Positions 33,501 to 42,118 of a stretch of DNA of 64,000 nt are shown piece by piece. The stretch spans positions 279,418 to 343,417 of the forward strand of contig NZ_LQPP01000015.1 in the NCBI RefSeq assembly GCF_002102345.1, given 5' to 3'. The notes beneath the pieces were generated by a model that ran no database searches, had not been told where the DNA came from, and saw only the letters and a list, made by a program, of their open reading frames with translations. Each line of letters begins with the position of its first letter. Positions within the stretch are counted from its first letter, which is position 1. This DNA comes from Mycolicibacterium peregrinum (lineage in GTDB: Bacteria; Actinomycetota; Actinomycetes; Mycobacteriales; Mycobacteriaceae). The position numbers and the translations under genes are program-made.

Positions 33501-34352
33501 GTGGCTTCCACACGTGAAGACGTCTTCGTCGCCGCCGGTGACCTTCGCGAGCGCATCTCATCCGGGGACCCCGTCACCGTGCTGGACGTGCGATGGTCGC
33601 TGGCCGAGCCCGACGGTGAACAGGCCTACCTGAGCGGTCATCTGCCCAGCGCGGTCTACGTCTCGCTGGATAGTGAGCTCACGGACCACCGTGTCACCGG
33701 TCGGGGTCGTCATCCGCTGCCGTCCGGATCTGACCTTCAGTCGGCGGCGCGTCGTTGGGGTGTGCGCAAGGGGGTGCCCACCGTGGTCTACGACGACTGG
33801 AACCGCGCCGGGTCGGCCCGGGCCTGGTGGGTTTTGACCGCGGCCGGCATCGACGATGTTCGCATCCTCGACGGCGGCCTGGCGGCCTGGAGAGCTGCAG
33901 GCGGGGCACTGCAGAGTGGCCCGGTGACACCGGAGCCCGGTGACATCGACGTCGTCCATGGCGATCTGTATCGCGGTGCCCGGCGCACTCTTACCGCAGA
34001 CGAGGCGGGGGCCGGGATCGGTGTGCTGTTGGACGCTCGGGCACCCGAGCGGTTCCGTGGAGAGGTCGAGCCCGTCGACCCAGTGGCCGGCCACATCCCC
34101 GGGGCGGTCAATCTGCCGAGTACCCAGTTGCTTTCCGCGGACGGAACGCTGCTCCCGGACGCCCAACTGCACGCGTTGCTCGCTGATCACTCAGCCGCGG
34201 GCGCGGACGTCGGTACCTACTGCGGCTCCGGGGTCACCGCGGCGCTCGCTGTGGCCGGGATGGCGGCCGTCGGCGTGGATGCGGCGCTGTATCCCGGGTC
34301 GTGGTCGGAGTGGGCGTCGGATCCGGATCGCCCCGTGGCCCGGGGCGAGTAG
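33501..34352 (+). CDS. Two-domain rhodanese-type sulfurtransferase
   Basis: A 283-residue thiosulfate or 3-mercaptopyruvate sulfurtransferase. The N-terminal rhodanese domain (about 1-130) is catalytically degenerate, with Asp/Trp where the active cysteine would be (VYDDWNRAG). The C-terminal domain has active-site Cys241 in TYCGSGVTAA. GTG 33501 lies 10 bp after the ABC ATPase gene, so read-through is possible. It may donate sulfane sulfur or detoxify cyanide; the physiological acceptor is unknown. Confidence 0.9.
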   Translation: MASTREDVFVAAGDLRERISSGDPVTVLDVRWSLAEPDGEQAYLSGHLPSAVYVSLDSELTDHRVTGRGRHPLPSGSDLQSAARRWGVRKGVPTVVYDDWNRAGSARAWWVLTAAGIDDVRILDGGLAAWRAAGGALQSGPVTPEPGDIDVVHGDLYRGARRTLTADEAGAGIGVLLDARAPERFRGEVEPVDPVAGHIPGAVNLPSTQLLSADGTLLPDAQLHALLADHSAAGADVGTYCGSGVTAALAVAGMAAVGVDAALYPGSWSEWASDPDRPVARGE

Positions 34353-34412
34353 CAGCGCCGACGCGCGACATCGGTGCTCCGCGGCGCCGGTCAGCGACTT
34401 TATGCTGAGCCA

Positions 34413-35570
34413 ATGCAGCGCAGTCCCGACCCGGTCACCCCGTTGTGGCGTGCCGCCCAGATCTTCCGGCTGCTGAGTTGCCTGTACGCGCTGGGTTTTC
34501 AGATCGCGATCAACGATGATCTGACGAGTCCGGTGGTGGCCGGTGTGCTGTGTGCGGTGCTGATCGTGTGGAGCGTTGTGTGCGCGATTGCCTACCTGCA
34601 GGGTTTCGGCCGTCGTCCGTCGTGGGTGATCGCGGAGGTCGTGGTCGTTCTTGCCCTCATGCTCTCGACCGAATTGGTGGCGTCCGAACACTGGATCGCG
34701 GACAACCAGTCCTGGCCCACCACGTTGTGGGCGACGAATGCCACCATTTCGGCAGCACTGCAATTCGGCCCGGTCGGAGGGATGGGAGCCGGACTGGCGG
34801 TGATGGCCGCCGCCGCCGCGTTGAAGGGCTACGTCAGTATCAATCTCGGGCGCAATGCCACCATCGTCATCGAACTGGCCGTGGGCCTCGCGGTAGGTAT
34901 GGCCGCTCAGACCGCACGCCGGGCTCATGCCGAGTTGGAGCGTGCGGTGCGGTTGGCGGCTTCGTTGGAGGAACGAGAACGGTTGTCACGGCGGGTGCAC
35001 GACGGCGCCATTCAGGTACTGGCCCTGGTTTCGCGGCGGGGCCGCGAGATCGGTGGTGAGACAGCTCAATTGGCCGAACTTGCCGGGGAACAGGAGCGCG
35101 CGTTGCGCAGGCTGGTCAGCGCGCCCGATCCGGAGGTTCACAGTGGCGGGGTCACCGACATCGGCGCGCTACTACGGTCCAGGGCGTCTGATCGGATCTC
35201 GGTCAGTCTGCCGGCCGAGCCCGTGCTGCTGGACCACGACGCCGCACATGAATTGTTCGCTGCGGCAGGCAATGCCTTGGACAACGCCGCCGCACACGCC
35301 GGACCCGACGCCAGGGTTTTCGTGCTCCTGGAGGATCTCGGCGATTCGGTGACGGTGAGTATTCGCGACGACGGGATCGGTATCGGCGACGGAAGGTTGG
35401 CCGAAGCGGTCCGCGAAGGTCATGTCGGTATCTCGAAATCGATTGTGGGGCGGATGGATTGGCTGGGCGGTCAGGCGCAGTTGAACACTGCACCCGGATG
35501 TGGCACGGAATGGGAGCTCACGCTGCCCCGCTCTTCGGGAAGGCGTGACGCGCTCGAGAGAGGACAGTGA
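34413..35570 (+). CDS. MacS-type sensor histidine kinase
   Basis: A 385-residue membrane kinase. The N-terminal half is a multi-helix sensor with PLWRAAQIFRLLSCLYALGFQIAINDDL, typical of the actinobacterial MacS/DUF5931 type. The HisKA_3 helix carries phospho-acceptor His196 in RRVHDGAIQVL. The ATPase domain has an N-box (NALDNAAAHAG) and DDGIGIGDGRL. Its stop overlaps the response-regulator start (TGATG). The signal is unknown. Confidence 0.9.
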   Translation: MQRSPDPVTPLWRAAQIFRLLSCLYALGFQIAINDDLTSPVVAGVLCAVLIVWSVVCAIAYLQGFGRRPSWVIAEVVVVLALMLSTELVASEHWIADNQSWPTTLWATNATISAALQFGPVGGMGAGLAVMAAAAALKGYVSINLGRNATIVIELAVGLAVGMAAQTARRAHAELERAVRLAASLEERERLSRRVHDGAIQVLALVSRRGREIGGETAQLAELAGEQERALRRLVSAPDPEVHSGGVTDIGALLRSRASDRISVSLPAEPVLLDHDAAHELFAAAGNALDNAAAHAGPDARVFVLLEDLGDSVTVSIRDDGIGIGDGRLAEAVREGHVGISKSIVGRMDWLGGQAQLNTAPGCGTEWELTLPRSSGRRDALERGQ

Positions 35571-36223
35571 TGACCGAGACCGCACTGAAGGTGATGGTCG
35601 TCGATGACCACCCGATCTGGCGTGACGCGGTCGCACGCGACCTCGCCGACGAGGGATTCGATGTCGTGGCCACCGCCGATGGGGTGGCTTCGGCGCGTCG
35701 GCGGGCCGGGGTGGTGCTGCCTGACGTGGTGGTGATGGACATGAGCCTGTCCGACGGCAGTGGCGCCGCGGCTACCGCGGAGGTGCTCACCGTGTCGCCG
35801 TCGACGCGGGTGCTGGTGCTTTCGGCCTCGGACGAGCGCGACGATGTTCTGGAGGCGGTCAAAGCGGGAGCCACCGGTTATCTGGTGAAAAGCGCGTCGA
35901 AAGCCGACCTGACCGCGGCGGTACGGGCCACCGCGGAGGGGCGGGCGGTGTTCACCCCAGGGTTGGCCGGACTGGTACTCGGTGAGTACCGGCGTATCGC
36001 CCAACGCCCGGAGGATGGCCCGGCCACGCCCAGCCTGACCGAGCGGGAGACCGAGGTTCTGCGGTTTGTGGCAAAGGGGTTGACGGCCAAGCAGATTGCG
36101 ACGCGCCTCTCCCTGAGTCACCGCACGGTGGAGAACCACGTCCAGGCGACGTTCCGTAAGTTGCAGGTCGCCAACCGCGTCGAATTGGCCCGCTACGCCA
36201 TCGAGCACGGCCTCGACAAGTAG
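35570..36223 (+). CDS. NarL/LuxR-type response regulator
   Basis: A 217-residue regulator. The receiver domain has acidic pocket VDDHP, phospho-acceptor Asp57 (VVVMDMSL) and Lys in GYLVKS. The C-terminal LuxR-type helix-turn-helix is LTERETEVLRFVAKGLTAKQIATRLSLSHRTVENHV. ATG 35570 overlaps the kinase stop by one base and has GAGAGGA upstream; an in-frame GTG lies one codon earlier. It forms a two-component pair with the preceding kinase; targets are unknown. Confidence 0.94.
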   Translation: MTETALKVMVVDDHPIWRDAVARDLADEGFDVVATADGVASARRRAGVVLPDVVVMDMSLSDGSGAAATAEVLTVSPSTRVLVLSASDERDDVLEAVKAGATGYLVKSASKADLTAAVRATAEGRAVFTPGLAGLVLGEYRRIAQRPEDGPATPSLTERETEVLRFVAKGLTAKQIATRLSLSHRTVENHVQATFRKLQVANRVELARYAIEHGLDK

Positions 36224-36266
36224 TCCTACTCATCCGGACGGCCGCATTTGTTGCCACCATGACCGC

Positions 36267-38066
36267 ATGAGCGAATCTCATCGGGTCGTGATCGCCCGGA
36301 TGGCGTCTGATCTGGCCGCGATTTCGGCGTACATGAACCGGGTGTCGGCGGATCTGGGGGAGTTGGGTCGAAGGCTGGATCAGGTCCCGGTGGCCGTGCC
36401 GCCCCCAGTCGCTGCTGCGGTGCCGGCCGCCTGGCCCGTCGCCTCTGCTCCGGCACCCGTGCCCGCGCCGGTGCCGGTGTCGTCGCCGAGGTCTGAGTCC
36501 ACGTTCCGCCCGGAGCGCTCCGAAGGCTGGATCGGCAAGGCGCTCGCGGTGGCGGGAGTGGCCGTGACGCTCACCGGAGTGGTGCTGCTGCTGGTGCTGG
36601 CCGCGCAGGCCGGCATTCTGCGACCGGAGTTCCGGGTGGGCGCAGGGGCCGTTCTGGCCGCTGGACTGGTCGGCGCCGGATGGTGGCTACATCGTCGGCC
36701 GGGTGGCCGGGTGGGGGCCATCGCGTTGGCCGCGACCGGTGTTGCCGCCGCGTACATCGACGTGATCGCCGTGACAACGGTCTACGAGTGGGTTGCGGCG
36801 CCGATCGGTCTTCTGTTGGCCGCCGCGATCGGTGGCGGCGGCCTGACGCTGGCACGGCGGTGGAACTCCGAACAGCTGGGCTTGTTGGTCCTGGTGCCGC
36901 TGATCGCCTTGGCGCCCGTCGTCACCGACGGGGTGACCCACCTGCTGATCGGATTCATGCTGGCTCTGTCGGCTGCCGCACTCCCGGTTCAGTTCGGCCG
37001 GGACTGGACCGGGTTGTCTGCCGCGCGTGTTGCCGCGGCCACGTTGCCCTTGTTGATGGCACTCGCGGCCGCCGCAATCGATGGTCGGACCGATCCCATG
37101 CTCGCGCTGGCCTGCGGGCTCGCTGCAGTGCTGGCGTTGGCGGGTGGGCTGCTGGTGCTGCGCTGGACCACCAAGCCGTCGGCGGCCGCCGTTCTGACGG
37201 CGTGCGGCGTTCTTCCCGTGCTGTGCGTGGCGGCCGGCGTCGACCGCGTGATCGCGGCGCTCATGGCGGCGGCGCTGGCGACCGCCCTGGTGGCGATCGT
37301 GGCCTTCGGCGACCGTATTCCCGGGGTGGTCGTGGTGGTCCGCCAGATCTGGGCGGTACTTGCGGCCGCGGCTGCGCTGATTGCGGTGCTGGTGGCCTTC
37401 GATGGACCGGTGGCCGGCCCGGTGTTGTTGGCGATGGCCGGGGTGGTCGCCCTTGCGGGGCGCTACGCCGGTGTCGCGCGGTCGATTGCCCTCGGGTTGG
37501 CCGCGGTCGGGGGCATGATCTATCTCGATTCCGCCGGTCCCGACGTCTTGGTTAGTGCCACCACAATGTCTGCAGGGCTTACGGTTTCGGTGTTGATCGG
37601 CAGTGTCCTGGCGATCGCGGCGGCGGCCGCGGTCTCGTGGGCTTGGTCGGCCGATGGTGCCACGGATCAGGAGTTGCTCCGGCTGGTGTGGGCAGCGTCG
37701 GCTCTCGTGGCGGGATATTCACTGACGGTGTTCACCGTGACGGCCGGTGTCGCAGTCGGCGGCACCGGGGCCGGATTCTTCGGCGGTCACATGGTGGCGA
37801 CGATCTGCTGGATCGCGGTGGCGGCCGGCCTGCTCGGCTACGCGGTGCGACGTCCCAAGGCGCAGCGGTCCCTGCCGATCGGCGCAGGTATGGCGCTCGT
37901 CGCGGCGGCCATGGCCAAGCTGTTCCTGTTCGACCTCGGGACGCTGGATGGAATCTTCCGGGTGGCGGTGTTCATCGTGGTCGGGTTGGCGCTGCTGGGA
38001 ATGGGAGCGGGGTATGCGCGGCTGCTCAATCAGCAGGATCAGGCGGCCGACCAGCAGCCTGTGTGA
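36267..38066 (+). CDS. DUF2339-like polytopic membrane protein
   Basis: A 599-residue protein. It has a short N-terminal helical segment (residues 1-40), a Pro/Ala/Val linker (about 42-80) and then some 16 or more hydrophobic helices rich in Ala, Val and Gly. This is the layout of DUF2339 proteins, whose function is unknown. ATG 36267 is used. Its stop codon lies inside a perfect CRP-type site for the next gene, dps. Confidence 0.8.
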   Translation: MSESHRVVIARMASDLAAISAYMNRVSADLGELGRRLDQVPVAVPPPVAAAVPAAWPVASAPAPVPAPVPVSSPRSESTFRPERSEGWIGKALAVAGVAVTLTGVVLLLVLAAQAGILRPEFRVGAGAVLAAGLVGAGWWLHRRPGGRVGAIALAATGVAAAYIDVIAVTTVYEWVAAPIGLLLAAAIGGGGLTLARRWNSEQLGLLVLVPLIALAPVVTDGVTHLLIGFMLALSAAALPVQFGRDWTGLSAARVAAATLPLLMALAAAAIDGRTDPMLALACGLAAVLALAGGLLVLRWTTKPSAAAVLTACGVLPVLCVAAGVDRVIAALMAAALATALVAIVAFGDRIPGVVVVVRQIWAVLAAAAALIAVLVAFDGPVAGPVLLAMAGVVALAGRYAGVARSIALGLAAVGGMIYLDSAGPDVLVSATTMSAGLTVSVLIGSVLAIAAAAAVSWAWSADGATDQELLRLVWAASALVAGYSLTVFTVTAGVAVGGTGAGFFGGHMVATICWIAVAAGLLGYAVRRPKAQRSLPIGAGMALVAAAMAKLFLFDLGTLDGIFRVAVFIVVGLALLGMGAGYARLLNQQDQAADQQPV

Positions 38067-38077
38067 ATGCGCTCACA
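38062..38077. promoter_or_regulatory. CRP (cAMP receptor protein) binding site upstream of dps
   Basis: TGTGA-ATGCGC-TCACA matches the mycobacterial CRP consensus TGTGA-N6-TCACA exactly. It overlaps the stop of the preceding gene and lies 49 bp upstream of the dps start. An adenylate cyclase gene is convergent with dps, so a cAMP-CRP circuit acting on dps is plausible. Confidence 0.75.
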
Positions 38078-38085
38078 TCTTCCCT

Positions 38086-38106
38086 AATCTGGATTGATTC
38101 CAGATT
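38086..38106. promoter_or_regulatory. Perfect palindrome in the dps promoter region
   Basis: Arms AATCTGGA (38086-38093) and TCCAGATT (38099-38106) are perfect complements separated by 5 bp. The site ends 19 bp before the dps start, so a bound protein would cover the promoter. It does not resemble the IdeR box. It could be an operator for an unidentified stress or metal regulator. Confidence 0.65.
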
Positions 38107-38125
38107 ATGGACCGTTGTAACTGGC

Positions 38126-38611
38126 ATGAGTACACGTCGAATCGAATCCGATATCCAGGGATACCAGGCCGCGCCCGAGCTCAGCGGCTACCTGCAGCGG
38201 GTGTTGGTCGACTTGATCGAGCTCGGCATCCAGGGCAAGCAGGCACACTGGAACGTCGTCGGCACGAACTTCCGGGACCTGCATCTGCAGCTCGACGAGC
38301 TCGTCGATTTCGCCAGGGAAGGCAGCGATACGGTCGCAGAACGGATGCGTGCACTGGACGCCGTGCCCGACGGTCGGTCGGACACTGTCGTGGCCGGCAC
38401 CACGTTGCCCGAGTTCCCCGCCTACGAGCGCAGCACTGCTGAGGTGGTCGACCTCGTCACCACGCGGATCTATGCGACCGTGGAGACGATGCGCGGGGTG
38501 CACGACGAGGTCGACGCGCACGACCCGACCACCGCCGACATCCTGCACCAGCTGATCGATGGTCTGGAAAAGCTGGCATGGCTGATCAAGTCGGAGAACC
38601 GCAAGGTTTAG
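38126..38611 (+). CDS. dps: Dps-type ferritin-like DNA-protection protein
   Basis: A 161-residue four-helix protein of the Dps family. Ferroxidase-site residues are visible from His41 (KQAHWNVVG) through FRDLHLQLDELVDFARE. Length and N-terminus resemble M. smegmatis Dps2. Such proteins form dodecamers that oxidise and store iron and can bind DNA during starvation or oxidative stress. ATG 38126 is the start. Two operator-like sites lie upstream. The stop overlaps the convergent adenylate cyclase stop by a few bases. Confidence 0.93.
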   Translation: MSTRRIESDIQGYQAAPELSGYLQRVLVDLIELGIQGKQAHWNVVGTNFRDLHLQLDELVDFAREGSDTVAERMRALDAVPDGRSDTVVAGTTLPEFPAYERSTAEVVDLVTTRIYATVETMRGVHDEVDAHDPTTADILHQLIDGLEKLAWLIKSENRKV

Positions 38612-39894
38612 CCATCGCGCGGCGGCTCGACCGAGGCGGCACGCATCGGACCGGCGACCTCCGGCCGGGCGCGTGCCGCTTCGTCGTCGCGGCGGCCGAC
38701 CAGATACCAGGTGTGCATGAGACCCTTGCCCTTGATCTCGACGTCACCGCGCTCCTCGAGCACGAACGCGTGACTGATCCGGTCATAAACGTTCTGCGGC
38801 ACTTGAATTCGGCCGGCCACGTCGGTGGTTTCCATCCGTGAGGCGACGTTGACCGCGTCGCCCCAAACGTCATAGAAGAACTTGCGTGCCCCGACCACCC
38901 CGGCCACCACGGGACCGGCGGCCAGGCCGATCCGCAACGGCACCGCGCGCCCCCGAGGGTCTTTGAGATCGGCTACGGCGTCGGCCAGATCGAGCGCCAA
39001 ACAGGCGAGTGCCTCGATGTGATCGGTGCGGGGCTTGGGCACGCCGGCCACCACCATGTACGAATCACCGCTGGTCTTCACCTTCTCCAGACCATGGCGG
39101 TCCACCAGTGCATCGAGGTCGGTGTACAGCACGTCCAGGAAGCGCACCAGATCGGTGGGGGTGAGGTCGCTGGCCCGCTCGGTGTAGCCGGCGATATCGG
39201 CGAACAGAATCGAGGCGTCGTCGTACTTGTCGGCGATGATCGTGCGTGAGGGCTCCTTGAGTCGCTGCGCGATGGTGGCCGGCAGGATATTGGCAAGCAG
39301 TTGCTCGGATCGTTGATATTCGGCTTCCATCGCCTGTTCGGCCCGGGCGATCTCACGTAACGACATCCAGACTGTGGCAAACACCATTACTCCGGCTGAG
39401 ACAGCCGAAAGAATGAACCCCGCAGTCAGCGTCCATGGTGGCCCCAGGCCCCGGTCGTCGGGAACCAGCACTTCCAGCACAATCGCGGCGGCCACCGCCA
39501 ACGCCGTCAACACTCCCGCCAGCACGATGCGCTCGATTCCCAACACCAGCACCGCCAGTGACGCGGCCACCACGAAATAGAACTGCAGTCCCGAACCGGT
39601 CCCGACCGCGAAGCACATCGTCGACACAGACACGTAGGCGAACAGGAAGAACGCCAGCGGTGCGATCAGTTCCCCGAACCGGTACAACAGTGGCACCAGC
39701 AGGAACAACGCTGCGGATCCGAGGTTGACGAACCCGAGCCGCCACATCGGGCCGCCGAGGATCAATTGGAATACCCCGAATCCACCGGATACCGCGGCCG
39801 CGATCCACGTCGCGATCGTCAACACCCGCAGTCGGCTCGATACGCTCTCCGCATAGTGCCGAGTGCGGGCCGGAACGCGGTTGCTCAACGCCAT
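38608..39894 (-). CDS. cya: Membrane-anchored class III adenylate cyclase (Rv1625c-type)
   Basis: A 428-residue cyclase closely resembling Rv1625c: six transmembrane helices (about residues 25-190), a short linker, then a class III catalytic domain. Catalytic features include the metal-binding FADIAGYTERAS, GDSYMVVAGVP and YDVWGDAVNVASRME. ATG 39894 is used because MALSNRVPARTRHYAESV resembles the homologue, but GTG codons at 39936 and 39933 are possible. It makes cAMP at the membrane. A perfect CRP site lies beyond its 3' end, upstream of dps. Confidence 0.93.
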   Translation of the reverse strand: MALSNRVPARTRHYAESVSSRLRVLTIATWIAAAVSGGFGVFQLILGGPMWRLGFVNLGSAALFLLVPLLYRFGELIAPLAFFLFAYVSVSTMCFAVGTGSGLQFYFVVAASLAVLVLGIERIVLAGVLTALAVAAAIVLEVLVPDDRGLGPPWTLTAGFILSAVSAGVMVFATVWMSLREIARAEQAMEAEYQRSEQLLANILPATIAQRLKEPSRTIIADKYDDASILFADIAGYTERASDLTPTDLVRFLDVLYTDLDALVDRHGLEKVKTSGDSYMVVAGVPKPRTDHIEALACLALDLADAVADLKDPRGRAVPLRIGLAAGPVVAGVVGARKFFYDVWGDAVNVASRMETTDVAGRIQVPQNVYDRISHAFVLEERGDVEIKGKGLMHTWYLVGRRDDEAARARPEVAGPMRAASVEPPRDG

Positions 39895-40103
39895 CTCCGG
39901 TATGCACACCGATCGGCGGAACTCGCTGACCACCACGGACAAAGGGTATCGCCGCGAACCGCCGGATCGGCCGACATTGACGCGGCCGCTATTTCGGATC
40001 GTTGTCCAGCAAATCTGACGAAATGTCGGTATGTCACAATGGGAACTTGTTCCAGTGCGCGCGGCCGTCGTGCCGCCGATCTCTTTTTGGGGGGGATCTC
40101 GAC

Positions 40104-41084
40104 GTGGATCGGTCATGGGTGCGTAACACCGCTGCCGGCTGTGCGATCGCGTGTGGCGCCATGGTGGTCGGACCTGGCATGACCGGAACCGGTGTGGCTT
40201 CGGCGCATCTGTTCGGGATCGACATCCACGACCTCTTCGACCACAAGAAGAAGAACAAGAAGTCCGGTCCCGCGGCGGCCAAGTTGGGTCCGCAGCGTGG
40301 CGGCGGAGTCAAGAATTCCGGTGGCAGCCTCGGCGGGCCGCGAGGTTCCAACGGCTCCAAGCCCGAGTCAAAGGTCGGGACCACCAAGACTGGGGCCACC
40401 AACACCGCAACCACCGACTCCGCGACCACCAAGACCGGGGCCACGACAGTGGGCGCCGGTGAGGCTCCGGCGACTGCGGCCCGCTCGGGAACATTCGCCG
40501 AATCACCGCAGTCGGCCCGCGTCGGCACGACCGGACAGGCGCCGTCTGCGATCCTGTCGGGTGGTGGCGGAGGCGGCGGAGCGGCGGGGGCACCGACCAA
40601 TGGCAACCTCGGCCGGGCTCCGGGCCTCGCGCCGGTGCCGACGGCTCCGAGCAGCCGCACGATCGTCATCCGGTCGACTCCGCCCAAGATTCCCACCGCG
40701 CCGGCTCCGGCGATCGCTGCACCCGCCGCCCCGGTCGCTCCGGCTCCGGTGGTGGTCCCTCCCGCTCCCGTCATCGCGGTCCCGGCGCCCGCCGCCCCGC
40801 CGGCAGGGTTGCCGGCGGCGGGCCCGAGCGCGCCGGTCATTCCGGTTCCGCGGTCCGAACCACCAGTGGCACAGCCGCTTTCGGTGCCTGCGGTGCCCGA
40901 ATCCTTCCGGCTCGGATACGCAGATTATCTGCGTACGGCCAGCACCAGCGACCTGCTGTTCGCGGTGCTGCCCGGACTCGCCGGCATGCTGTTGATGACG
41001 GCCGCCGGGGGAGCGGTGGGAGTCCGGCAGGCACGCGCGGCGCAGACACTTCCGTCACCCCAGATCGCCCGTTTCCTGCCGTAG
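40104..41084 (+). CDS. Ala/Pro/Gly-rich exported or membrane-anchored protein
   Basis: A 326-residue protein I do not recognise. Residues 8-34 look like a signal peptide or anchor ending in VASAH. A basic cluster (DHKKKNKK, about 47-54) and a long low-complexity Gly/Thr/Ser then Pro/Ala/Val region (about 60-280) follow. A single C-terminal hydrophobic helix (LLFAVLPGLAGMLLMTAAGGAVGV) is followed by a short basic tail. GTG 40104 is chosen because GGGGGGA lies about 8 nt upstream. It is divergent from the cyclase gene and is the last gene before the GPL-type cluster. Confidence 0.72.
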   Translation: MDRSWVRNTAAGCAIACGAMVVGPGMTGTGVASAHLFGIDIHDLFDHKKKNKKSGPAAAKLGPQRGGGVKNSGGSLGGPRGSNGSKPESKVGTTKTGATNTATTDSATTKTGATTVGAGEAPATAARSGTFAESPQSARVGTTGQAPSAILSGGGGGGGAAGAPTNGNLGRAPGLAPVPTAPSSRTIVIRSTPPKIPTAPAPAIAAPAAPVAPAPVVVPPAPVIAVPAPAAPPAGLPAAGPSAPVIPVPRSEPPVAQPLSVPAVPESFRLGYADYLRTASTSDLLFAVLPGLAGMLLMTAAGGAVGVRQARAAQTLPSPQIARFLP

Positions 41085-41089
41085 CGGCA

Positions 41090-41104
41090 CCGCGTGACAC
41101 GCGG
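41090..41104. terminator. 15-bp palindrome after the exported-protein gene
   Basis: CCGCGTG and CACGCGG flank a single A, 6 bp downstream of the stop at 41084. The position fits a terminator, but there is no T-tract and the centre is too short for a long stem. It could equally be a protein-binding site. Confidence 0.35.
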
Positions 41105-41686
41105 CGAGCATGACCGCAGACGTTCCCGTTATCGCGTGCCTACTCGTAGCGGTGTTCGGGCGCACCCACTTCTGGCCGTCGCGCGAACCGCACCAGCAAC
41201 CCGCGATTGCACGTCACCGTCGTCGGGGGCTGTCGTCGTGCGTGGTTCCAGGCGTGTGCCGCTATGGATTCATCGCTGCCATACAGTTTGCGGCGACTGT
41301 TCTGCAGCAATGGCATATTTCGTGGCCCATTCAGGTTGGATTCATAGCTAGTTCCTAGTTGAGTCAGCGGGTCAGCAGCGCCCGGAAGTGGTATCGATCG
41401 GCGGTGCCGGGTTGTGTGCCACCGCGGTGGCTTCACGGGTGATTATCAAGGCGTTGAACCGATTCCGGCTATCTGACCCGTTTGCACCATATTGACGCGG
41501 CGGCATGGTTTACTCTTCGGGATCGGTTGCGCTCATCGAAGGGCGCCGCACGTTTGCGGGAGCTACGTGCAGGGTCAGGCCTGGGATGCCACCGCATCCG
41601 AGGCTCGATCGTTCGCATCCGATCTGCAAATGCATGTATGAGCACCCGCAGGGTGCCGGCACGGAAGACAGTCGGAGGAACTCGCG
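41105..41686. other. Gene-free region upstream of mmpS4
   Basis: About 580 bp with no convincing coding sequence; short frames here lack ribosome-binding sites or family features. It holds a perfect 14-bp palindrome GCCACCGCGGTGGC at 41418-41431. A TTGACG hexamer lies at 41492-41497 with TACTCT at 41511-41516, too close for a standard -35/-10 pair. The region is locally AT-richer around 41,260-41,360. It probably carries the promoter and control sites of mmpS4-mmpL4ab. Confidence 0.55.
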
Positions 41687-42118
41687 ATTTTCAGGATCCT
41701 GAAGCGGCTGTGGATTCCGCTGGTGCTGGTGGTGGTGGGAGTCGCAGGCGGATTTACCGTGTCACGATTGCACGGCGTCTTCGGCAGCCAGAGCCGCCCC
41801 GCGTATACCAGCGCCGAGCGTGAGGAGAAGCGGCCCCACGACCCCAAGCACCTGGTTTACGAGGTGTTCGGCCCTCCTGGGACGTTGGCGACCATCAGCT
41901 ATTTCGACGCCGATGCCGAGCCGAAACTGATCAGGGATGCGCCGCTGCCATGGTCCATGGACTTCCCGATCTCCGACGCGACGGCGATGGGCAACATCTC
42001 CGCTCAAGGCAATACTGACTCGATCGGATGCCGCATCCTCGTCGGCGACGAGGTGAAGGACGAGAAGGTCCGGACTGGCGTGAGTGCCTTCACCTTCTGT
42101 CAGCTGAAGGCCGCATGA
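41687..42118 (+). CDS. mmpS4: MmpS4-family membrane protein
   Basis: About 143 residues: one N-terminal helix ([22 protein letters not shown]) and a periplasmic domain with the MmpS pattern [26 protein letters not shown]. The C-terminal part is [25 protein letters not shown], with two conserved cysteines. MmpS proteins partner MmpL transporters; MmpS4 supports GPL export and surface assembly. No ATG/GTG/TTG fits the expected start. GGAGG (41674-41678) sits 8 nt before an in-frame ATT at 41687, giving [10 protein letters not shown], so ATT is the likely start. The next canonical codon, GTG 41723, would cut the helix. The stop overlaps mmpL4a (ATGA). Confidence 0.88.
   Translation: MFRILKRLWIPLVLVVVGVAGGFTVSRLHGVFGSQSRPAYTSAEREEKRPHDPKHLVYEVFGPPGTLATISYFDADAEPKLIRDAPLPWSMDFPISDATAMGNISAQGNTDSIGCRILVGDEVKDEKVRTGVSAFTFCQLKAA

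Noticed and set aside
33690..33960. Frameshift or decay in the rhodanese because the first domain lacks a catalytic cysteine
   Set aside because: An inactive N-terminal domain is normal in two-domain rhodaneses; the C-terminal Cys241 loop is intact and the frame is continuous.
41094..41436. Three short frames in the region before mmpS4
   Set aside because: They overlap each other on both strands, lack ribosome-binding sites and domain features, and are Arg/Pro-rich as random GC-rich sequence would be.
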